Shown here: positions 57,732-64,000 of the stretch, piece after piece
How positions within the stretch are numbered: position 1 is the first letter of the stretch
Layout: each line of letters begins with the position of its first letter
Assembly (NCBI GenBank): GCA_022843845.1
Contig: JALHMW010000008.1
Span: 1-64,000 of the forward strand
DNA length: 64,000 bases
From: Archangium sp.
GTDB lineage: Bacteria; Myxococcota; Myxococcia; Myxococcales; Myxococcaceae
Direction: 5' to 3'
Notes under the pieces: generated by a model
Databases searched by the model: none
What the model was told of the DNA's origin: nothing
Seen by the model: the letters and a program-made list of their open reading frames with translations, nothing else
Made by a program: the position numbers and the translations under genes

Positions 57732-58805
57732 TCACGGCTGCGCGACACCGGTGACGAACGCCTTGCGAAGCTGCCGCCCGCACTCGAGCGAGTCCATCCC
57801 TGCGCCGCCGGAGATCTCGCGGCGCGAAACGACCCCGTAGAGCGTCTTCGTCGCGTCGATCCACGGGTAGAAGCCGAACGCGCCTGCGCTCGAGAACGCT
57901 CCGTCGCCGACGCCCGGAGCGTCTTCCACCCAGTGCCCGTACGAGTAGTGCATCGCTTCGCCGCCCGGGCTTCCGAGCGCCGTCGGACAGCTCGGCCCAC
58001 GGAGCGTGCATGCCGCGTTCTCTCCAAGGTGGGCTTTGATCTCGAGCGAGCCCGAGAGGATCTTGCGGAGCAGGCGTGCGTAGCCGGCCGCCGTTCCATT
58101 CATTCCACCGGCGAGCTGCGGGCTGTTGAACCCCAGCGTCAGCTCGGCGCCCAGCACGCGCTGGAACTCGGTCTCGAGCATCGCGTTCGTCATCGCGCCG
58201 ATGCCGAGATCGACGCCGTACTTCTGGAAGTGCCCGCCGCCGTAGTCGAAGCGGCCGACGTTCGCGGGCGTCAACACGCCGTTCATTCCGCTCAGGTGAC
58301 ACGTCGCCACCGTGGTGGTGCCCGCGCAGCTCGTGAACGAGGAGTACCCGGCGCGCATCGTCAACGCGTTCACGTCGAGCTGCGTGAGATCGGCCTTGAG
58401 TCGCTCGACGACGTACGCGCCGAAGACCCACTTCGACGCCGAGGCGATCGGCACCTCGGTGTCAGCGCCGAACATCGTTCCCCGCGCGCCTGAGACGAGC
58501 CCGCCATCCGCGTCGCCGATCTCCCAGTAGAAGGGCTCGATCGCGGTGCACAGCGGGTTGGAGAGCGCGGTCTGTCGCGCGGCCGCGGCGCGGATGGCCA
58601 GGGTCAGCCCTCCGTCGGTCGCAAGGCCCGCATCGGGAGTGAGGCCCGCGTCGACCATCACACCGGCGTCCATCGTCGTCCCTGAGTCGGCCAGCCCGCC
58701 GGCATCGCGTTCGGGCTCCGTTCCCCCATCAACGCCCGGAGCGGCGACAGGGCCGCACGCAACCACCAGCAAGCAGGCCACCAGACACACGAATCGCGAG
58801 TTCAT
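57732..58805 (-). CDS. Beta-lactamase-like serine hydrolase lipoprotein
   Basis: A 357-aa lipoprotein (VVAC lipobox) with a long Asp/Ala/Gly/Thr-rich linker after the signal (DAG and TPDAG repeats), typical of exposed myxobacterial lipoproteins. The SxxK motif is SASKWVFG, a YSYGHW element gives the YxN-like position and SAGAFGFYPW lies near the third motif. It is probably an esterase or peptidase of the serine beta-lactamase family. ATG 58805; the stop lies 1 bp from that of the DUF3060 gene (convergent). Confidence 0.8.
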   Translation of the reverse strand: MNSRFVCLVACLLVVACGPVAAPGVDGGTEPERDAGGLADSGTTMDAGVMVDAGLTPDAGLATDGGLTLAIRAAAARQTALSNPLCTAIEPFYWEIGDADGGLVSGARGTMFGADTEVPIASASKWVFGAYVVERLKADLTQLDVNALTMRAGYSSFTSCAGTTTVATCHLSGMNGVLTPANVGRFDYGGGHFQKYGVDLGIGAMTNAMLETEFQRVLGAELTLGFNSPQLAGGMNGTAAGYARLLRKILSGSLEIKAHLGENAACTLRGPSCPTALGSPGGEAMHYSYGHWVEDAPGVGDGAFSSAGAFGFYPWIDATKTLYGVVSRREISGGAGMDSLECGRQLRKAFVTGVAQP

Positions 58806-58891
58806 GGCCCACTCAACCCGCGCCGCCCGTTCTGGTTGCGCGGGTATTTTCGAGCGCGTCTTTCGACCGCAGCCGCTAGCGTCCGCGCCGC

Positions 58892-61777
58892 ATGTCGCCC
58901 GTCCCTCCGCATCCGCTCCAGCGCCGCCTCGCCGCGGAAGATCTGGTTCGACTGCGCAGGTCTGACGAGCACCGTCGCGCCATCGCTCCACAGCGCGCGG
59001 CCCGAATCGATCCGAACCCGCACCAGATCGACGCCGTCGTCTTCGCGCTCGCCCGGGTCCGGGAAGGTGGCTGCATTCTTGCGGACGAGGTCGGCCTCGG
59101 GAAGACCATCGAAGCCGGGCTGGTGATCACCCAGCTGCTCGCCGAGGGTGCTCGCCGGGTGTTGCTCATCGCGCCCAAGTCGCTCGTCGGACAGTGGCGA
59201 GACGAGCTGTTCAACCTCTTCGATCTCGACGCGCGCGAAGGGCAGGCGAAGCCGGGCGGGTTCGACGGTCCAGGGGTCTTCCTCATCAACCGTGAAGCGG
59301 CCGGCTCCGAGAAGGGTCGCGACGCGCTGCTGGCGAGCGAGCCATTCGATCTCTGCGTCATCGACGAAGCGCACGAGCTCTTCGCGGGCATCTACAAACG
59401 CTTCGCGGCCTCGGGCGACTACGACGACGACGCTCCGGCAGCGCGCACGGCTGGGCGTGTGAGGGAGGTGCTGCAGGCCGCACAGACGCCGGTGTTGCTG
59501 CTCACCGCGACGCCGATTCAGAACAACCTCGCCGAGCTCTGGGGCCTCGTGCAGTACGTCGATCCGCTCGGCACCTTGCTCGGCGATCTGCCGACCTTTC
59601 GCGAAGTGTTCTGCGCCGACGACGATCGCCAGCTCGCGCCTGGCCAGGAAGACGAGCTGCGCAGCCGGCTCAAGCACGTGCTCCAGCGCACCCTGCGGCG
59701 TCAGGCCCAGACGTTTCTCGAGAAGCCGTTCGTCAATCGGCAGGCGCGGCTGTTCGACTACGCCATGAGCCCGGCCGAGCGTGCGCTCTACGACGACGTG
59801 ACCCGCTACCTGCTCGAGCCCGGCATTCGCGCGTTCCAGGGCCGGCACCGGAAGCTCCTGCTGATCGGGTTTCATCGGCGCATGGCGTCGTCGACGCGCG
59901 CGCTCGCGGCCTCACTCGCGCACGTCGCCAGCCGGTTGCGTCGCATGTCGGCGGGAGAGCAGCCGGATGACCGCGACCTCGAGGCGATGATCGGCGATCT
60001 CGAAGATGACGAGCTCCTGCTGCTGCCGGAAGACGAGCCGGTCGATGCTCCTTCGGGGGACTTCGCGTCCGAGATCTCGCGCGTCGAGTCCTTCGTGGCG
60101 CGCGCCAACGCGCTGGTGCGCGACGATGGCCGGTTCCGCTCGCTCCTCAAGGCGATCGAGTTCGTCGCGGCGCGCGCGAAGGCGGGGCAGGGCGCGGCCA
60201 AGCTGGTCATCTTCACCGAGTCCCTCGTCACGCAGGAGTACCTGCGAGACGCCCTCATCGAGAGCGGGCTGGTGCGCGGCGACGAGGTGACTTTGTTCCG
60301 CGGTACCAACGACGGGCCCCGCGCACAGCAGGCGCTCGAACGATGGCGCGCCGAGGTCCCCGCTGGTGAGGGCCACCCGCCGAGCAAAGACATCGCGATG
60401 CGGCTCGCGCTCGTGCACGAGTTCCGCACCCGCTCCCGAGTGTTCATCTCGACCGAGGCCGGCGCCAAGGGCCTCAACCTGCAGTTCTGCAACGCCGTCG
60501 TGAATTGGGATCTGCCGTGGAACCCGCAGCGCATCGAGCAGCGCATCGGCCGGTGCCATCGCTACGGGCAACAACACGACGTCACGGTCATCAACTTCAT
60601 CGCCAAGGACAACGAGGCCCAGGCGCTCACCTTCGACATCTTGAGTCAGAAGCTCGAGCTGTTCGGCACGGTGTTGAGTGCCTCCGATCAGATCCTCCAT
60701 CGCGCAGAGGGGCCAGGTGGGGACGTGCTGGTCGGCGCGCTGGCCGCCGAACTCGAAGCCGAGCTGACGCGCATCTACGAGCGCGCGCGCACCATCGATG
60801 AGGTGAACGCCGAGCTGCGGGCGCTGCGAGAGAAGGTCGCCGAGGAGCGTCGCCGCTTCGAAGAGACCCGCTCGCGCACCATCGGCGTCATCGAGCAGCG
60901 CTTCGATGATGAGGTGAAGCGCGTGTTCCGGCTGCGGCGCGAGGCGGTGCCGGAGTCGTTGGCAGAGCTCGACCGGGAGCTCGCTCGAGTCGTGCGGGAC
61001 TTCCTCGTCGCCACCGCGACGCCGTTCACCGAGAAAGACGGCCTGCTCGAGGTCGACGGCGTCGTCACGGCGATCGGCGCGTCGGCCGAACATCAGTCGC
61101 TCCACCTCGCGCACCCGCTGGTGAAGAAGGCGGTCGAAGACGCGCGGCGCTTCACCGGTGGCGGAGCGATCGCGGTCACCCGGAAGCCCGCGTGGCAGAT
61201 CGACGCGACGTCAGGCCGGCTGCGGCTGGTGAAGGCCTCGTACGATGGCTTCGAGCGGGTCGAGCTGTTGATCCCCATCGTGGTGCTGCCGGACGGTGAG
61301 CTGCTCGACCCGGCGGTCGCGAACGAGCTGCTCCGCGGTGAGCTGCGCGCTGCCACGCCGCCGGCCACAAGAGTCGATGAAGCGCTGATGTTCGATGCGC
61401 AGGAGCAGGCGCTCTTCCTTCTTCAGGCCGATGTCGACAACGCCGAGCACCACCGCTTCGAGGCCGCGTCACTGCAGGCTGAGCGCTTCCTCGATGATCG
61501 TTTGCTGGTGCTGAAGAAGACCCAGCGCCTGATCGAGGCGCGCATCGAGAAGGCTGAACAACGCCGGGATGGCGCGATCGGCTCCGAGGCACGCACCGAC
61601 GCCGAGCGGATGCTTCGCGCCGCCGGGAGCGAACTCGAGCTCGTGCAGCAGAAGATCGCGAAGCTGAACGCGCGCGACGATCACCGCTACCAACGCTACC
61701 TCGAGCACATTCAAGCCAGGCGCTACACGGCGCCGCGAGTCGAGCTTCTCGTCGACATGGATGTGGTCTTCACATGA
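58892..61777 (+). CDS. SNF2-family helicase/ATPase
   Basis: A 961-aa protein. The helicase core has motif I DEVGLGKTIEAGL (Lys71), DEAH at 158-161, TATPIQNN at 205-212 and the C-terminal lobe GAKGLNLQ, WNPQRIEQRIGRCHRYGQ near 525-560, the RapA/SNF2 layout. The last third (about 620-960) is coiled coil and a globular end without a recognised nuclease. It moves on duplex DNA or nucleoprotein using ATP. The stop overlaps the SbcD-like gene (ATGA), so the three-gene operon is translationally coupled. It is divergent from the lipoprotein gene by 86 bp. Confidence 0.9.
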   Translation: MSPVPPHPLQRRLAAEDLVRLRRSDEHRRAIAPQRAARIDPNPHQIDAVVFALARVREGGCILADEVGLGKTIEAGLVITQLLAEGARRVLLIAPKSLVGQWRDELFNLFDLDAREGQAKPGGFDGPGVFLINREAAGSEKGRDALLASEPFDLCVIDEAHELFAGIYKRFAASGDYDDDAPAARTAGRVREVLQAAQTPVLLLTATPIQNNLAELWGLVQYVDPLGTLLGDLPTFREVFCADDDRQLAPGQEDELRSRLKHVLQRTLRRQAQTFLEKPFVNRQARLFDYAMSPAERALYDDVTRYLLEPGIRAFQGRHRKLLLIGFHRRMASSTRALAASLAHVASRLRRMSAGEQPDDRDLEAMIGDLEDDELLLLPEDEPVDAPSGDFASEISRVESFVARANALVRDDGRFRSLLKAIEFVAARAKAGQGAAKLVIFTESLVTQEYLRDALIESGLVRGDEVTLFRGTNDGPRAQQALERWRAEVPAGEGHPPSKDIAMRLALVHEFRTRSRVFISTEAGAKGLNLQFCNAVVNWDLPWNPQRIEQRIGRCHRYGQQHDVTVINFIAKDNEAQALTFDILSQKLELFGTVLSASDQILHRAEGPGGDVLVGALAAELEAELTRIYERARTIDEVNAELRALREKVAEERRRFEETRSRTIGVIEQRFDDEVKRVFRLRREAVPESLAELDRELARVVRDFLVATATPFTEKDGLLEVDGVVTAIGASAEHQSLHLAHPLVKKAVEDARRFTGGGAIAVTRKPAWQIDATSGRLRLVKASYDGFERVELLIPIVVLPDGELLDPAVANELLRGELRAATPPATRVDEALMFDAQEQALFLLQADVDNAEHHRFEAASLQAERFLDDRLLVLKKTQRLIEARIEKAEQRRDGAIGSEARTDAERMLRAAGSELELVQQKIAKLNARDDHRYQRYLEHIQARRYTAPRVELLVDMDVVFT

Positions 61778-62925
61778 AGCCGTCGGAGGACGACATCGTG
61801 CTCAAGCTCCTGCACACCGCCGATTGGCACCTCGGGCGGAAGTTCCGCGCGTTCAACGAAGACGCCAGCCTGAAGCTCTCTCGCGCGCGCCTCGAGGTGA
61901 TCGAGCGGATCTTCAACGAGGCTGAGCGGCACCAGGTCGACGCCGTGCTCTGTGCCGGCGATCTCTTCGACGAGCCGCAGCCCGGCCGCGAATGGGTCGA
62001 CGGCCTGCTCGAGGCGCTGAAGAAGCGGAGCTGGACCAATCGGCCGGTGTTCCTGCTCCCTGGCAACCACGACCCCATCGAGCCCGACTCGGTGTGGCTC
62101 GACGCGCGCTTCCGCAAGAACCTGCCTGAGGGCGTGCACGTCGTCGAAGCAGCAAAGGAGTATCCGCTCGCGAACGGCTGTGTGCTCTGGGCCGTGCCGT
62201 GTGAATCGAGGGCCGGACAGCTCGATCCGACGTCGCGTATTCCGAAACGCGCGCCCGGCGATGAACGGGTGCGGGTCGGCCTCGTGCACGGCAGCACGTT
62301 CGACGCGCCCAACGCACAGACGAACTTCCCGATCGCGCGCGACGCGGTGCTCGAGCGCGGCCTCGACTACCTCGCGATCGGTGACACGCACGGGTTCCGC
62401 TTCATTCCTCCGGAGCGGAAGCAGCCGCCGACGATCTATCCAGGCGCTCCCGAGGCGACGGCGTTCGACGAGAAGGACCCCGGCTCGGTGGCGGTCGTCT
62501 TCATCACCCGGCAGCGGCGCGCGATGGTGAACCAGCGCCGGGTCGCGACGTGGGACTGGGAAGAGGTGTCGGTGACGACGATCGCTGAGCTGCGGCAGCT
62601 GGCGACCCGGCAGGATCTCAAGTCGCGCGTGCTCCGGCTGCATGTCGACCTGCGGCTCCCGGCGCCTGAACTCGACGAGGCGGAGCAGCTGCTCGAGCGG
62701 CTCGCTGGCACCGAGGCGAGGCACGGCGCAGTCGGGGTGCTCGATCTCCAGCGGCACTGCCTCGAACTCGACGTCTCGAACGTCGAAGCGTGGAGCCGCG
62801 CGTTGCCCTCCGTTCTTCAGGCGACGGTGACGAAGCTGCGGACCGCTGCTGAAGATCCGCTCCGCCGCCCGGCCGCGCAGCGCGCGTTGTTTCATCTGTT
62901 CCGCAGCACCCGGAAGGCGTCCTGA
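61774..62925 (+). CDS. SbcD/Mre11-like DNA nuclease
   Basis: A 383-aa calcineurin-like phosphoesterase. Metal motifs are HTADWHLG (Asp17, His19), GDLFD (Asp63), GNHD (97-100), LVHGST and GDTHGF, in Mre11/SbcD order. The C-terminus has a helical part that could bind the ATPase. It would process DNA ends with the Rad50-like partner. The start overlaps the helicase gene by four bases (ATGA), and the partner begins 3 bp after its stop. Confidence 0.9.
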   Translation: MKPSEDDIVLKLLHTADWHLGRKFRAFNEDASLKLSRARLEVIERIFNEAERHQVDAVLCAGDLFDEPQPGREWVDGLLEALKKRSWTNRPVFLLPGNHDPIEPDSVWLDARFRKNLPEGVHVVEAAKEYPLANGCVLWAVPCESRAGQLDPTSRIPKRAPGDERVRVGLVHGSTFDAPNAQTNFPIARDAVLERGLDYLAIGDTHGFRFIPPERKQPPTIYPGAPEATAFDEKDPGSVAVVFITRQRRAMVNQRRVATWDWEEVSVTTIAELRQLATRQDLKSRVLRLHVDLRLPAPELDEAEQLLERLAGTEARHGAVGVLDLQRHCLELDVSNVEAWSRALPSVLQATVTKLRTAAEDPLRRPAAQRALFHLFRSTRKAS

Positions 62926-62928
62926 CGC

Positions 62929-64000
62929 ATGCGTTTCGTTGATCTCGAGGTGACGGCCTTTCAGGCAATCGCTTCCGCCCGGGTGGAGTTCGCGCCGGGC
63001 CTCAACGTGCTCTACGGCCCGAACGATCTCGGCAAATCGACGCTGGTGACGGCGCTCCGTGCCGCGCTGCTGATTCCCGCGAAGTCGAGCGAGGGCAACG
63101 CGTTCAGGCCGTGGTTCCGCGACGCGATTCCGCGCGTGGTGCTCACCTTCGAAGCTGACGACGGCCGGTTCTGGCGCGTCACCAAGGAGTTCGGAGACGG
63201 CAGCGCCGAGCTCAAGTCGTCGAAGGACGGCACGAACTTCACGATGGAAGCCAAGGCGCGCGAGGTCGACGCGAAGCTCCGGTCGCTGCTCGAGTGGGGT
63301 GTGCCGTCGCCTGGAGGAAAGAGCGGTCCGCGCGGCGCGCCTGACTCGTTCCTCGTCAACGCGCTGCTCGCCGGGCAGGCCGAGGTCGAGACGATTCTCG
63401 GGAAGAGTCTTGAGGGTGACCTGGCTGACACCGGCAAGGTTCGGCTGACGCGCGCCCTCTCGGCCCTCGCGCAGGATCCGCTCTTCAAGAAGGTGCTGCA
63501 GACCGCGCAGGCCGAGGTCGACGCGTTCTTCACGACGACAGGTCGAAAGAAGTCCGGTGCGAAGTCGCGCTTCACGGTCGTCGGCGAACGGGTGAAGGCG
63601 TTGCAAGACGAGCTGGCGCACGTTCGAACGCAGCTCGAACAGTCGGCTTCGACTGAGGCCATGGTGAACGAGCTGCGAGAGCGCTCCGAGGCGGCGCACA
63701 GCCGTGAGCGTGAGGCGCTCTCGCTCGTCGAGGTCTCGCGTCGCGGTGTGGAGCAGTCGCGTGCGCGTGTCGCTGCCGAAGCGAAGGTGCACGAGGCACG
63801 CGTCAGGCTCCAGAAGATCGATGAGGTGCTCGCGCGAGGTGCGGCCCTCGCAAGGGAGCTGAAGCAGCTCGAGCTGGCCTCCGCGCATGACGAGGCCGCG
63901 AAGACGAAGGCCGAAGCGCTGGCGACGGAGTGCGCCAACGCCGTGAGGGCGGCCGAAGAGGCGCTCCAGCGGGTGAGTAGCGAGGCTGGCGCTCGGGAGC
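62929..64000 (+). CDS. SbcC/Rad50-like ATPase (partial, cut by window end)
   Basis: The first 357 residues of a large AAA/SMC-like ATPase. An N-terminal FQAIASARVEFAPG and Walker A GPNDLGKST (30-38) are those of SbcC/Rad50 and YhaN-type proteins. From about 210 the chain is coiled coil (many Glu/Ala/Arg heptads). The Walker B and signature motifs are beyond the window. It follows the Mre11-like gene by 3 bp and should form a complex with it. Confidence 0.88.
   Translation, partial: MRFVDLEVTAFQAIASARVEFAPGLNVLYGPNDLGKSTLVTALRAALLIPAKSSEGNAFRPWFRDAIPRVVLTFEADDGRFWRVTKEFGDGSAELKSSKDGTNFTMEAKAREVDAKLRSLLEWGVPSPGGKSGPRGAPDSFLVNALLAGQAEVETILGKSLEGDLADTGKVRLTRALSALAQDPLFKKVLQTAQAEVDAFFTTTGRKKSGAKSRFTVVGERVKALQDELAHVRTQLEQSASTEAMVNELRERSEAAHSREREALSLVEVSRRGVEQSRARVAAEAKVHEARVRLQKIDEVLARGAALARELKQLELASAHDEAAKTKAEALATECANAVRAAEEALQRVSSEAGARE

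Noticed and set aside
61723..63888. 721-codon minus-strand frame over the SbcD/SbcC-like genes
   Set aside because: Antisense shadow; Arg-rich and low in conserved motifs.

Overview
The window is a high-GC, densely packed chromosomal segment that reads as a member of the Myxococcota (deltaproteobacterial lineage). The grounds are a Myxococcus-type PilZ domain fused to an Hsp70, many short lipoproteins, a TIGR04551-like outer-membrane protein and strong third-position GC bias. Species cannot be named from sequence alone. Almost every base is coding; genes sit in short, often overlapping operons with ATGA, GTGA or TGATG junctions.

Layout. 1-112: the 3' end of a group II intron (domain V and VI) abutting a small membrane-protein gene. 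0.1-3 kb: aminotransferase and phosphotransferase-like kinase. 3-15.3 kb: a complete Na+-NQR operon (nqrABCDEF, apbE, nqrM, minus strand) enclosed by the two halves of a B12-dependent acyl-CoA mutase. The large subunit is at 3.1 kb and the B12 subunit at 14 kb, the latter coupled to HMG-CoA lyase. Active-site residues point to isobutyryl-CoA rather than methylmalonyl-CoA. 15.3-19.8 kb: DUF697/SHOCT protein, PilZ-Hsp70 fusion, HtrA protease, FHA protein. 19.9-24.1 kb: guaB and guaA with a lipoprotein and a small exported protein. 24.1-27.6 kb: a two-HKD phospholipase-D-like protein with helix-hairpin-helix motifs between the HKD halves, and a beta-helix lipoprotein. 27.7-30.1 kb: nucleotide salvage operon (Nudix, tdk, upp-like, hpt), followed by an AbiEii-like nucleotidyltransferase pair.

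31.2-41.7 kb is a polyhydroxyalkanoate (PHA) region. It has two PhaC-like synthases, acyl-CoA ligase, PhaE/phasin-like protein, PhaR regulator, phasin and a PhaB-like reductase, with a lipoprotein/outer-membrane cluster between. phaR and the phasin gene share an almost identical 15-bp imperfect palindrome, a candidate PhaR operator. 41.8-49 kb: RtcA, a beta-CASP nuclease, a 985-aa lipoprotein joining a zincin-like domain, propeller and barrel, and an unrecognised 432-aa protein.

49.0-52.7 kb looks like a decayed island at tRNA-Gly(CCC). It holds an integrase C-terminal remnant, a frameshifted lipoprotein, a 43-bp tandem repeat array, an ImmA/IrrE-like protein lacking its zinc motif, and two small partner genes. 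52.8-56.9 kb: pstSCA with two PstB ATPases whose lost motifs are complementary, predicting an asymmetric heterodimer. 57-58.8 kb: DUF3060 protein and a beta-lactamase-like lipoprotein. 58.9-64 kb: a tightly coupled operon of SNF2-family helicase, SbcD/Mre11-like nuclease and SbcC/Rad50-like ATPase (cut by the window edge). It is the best candidate here for an undescribed DNA repair or defence system.
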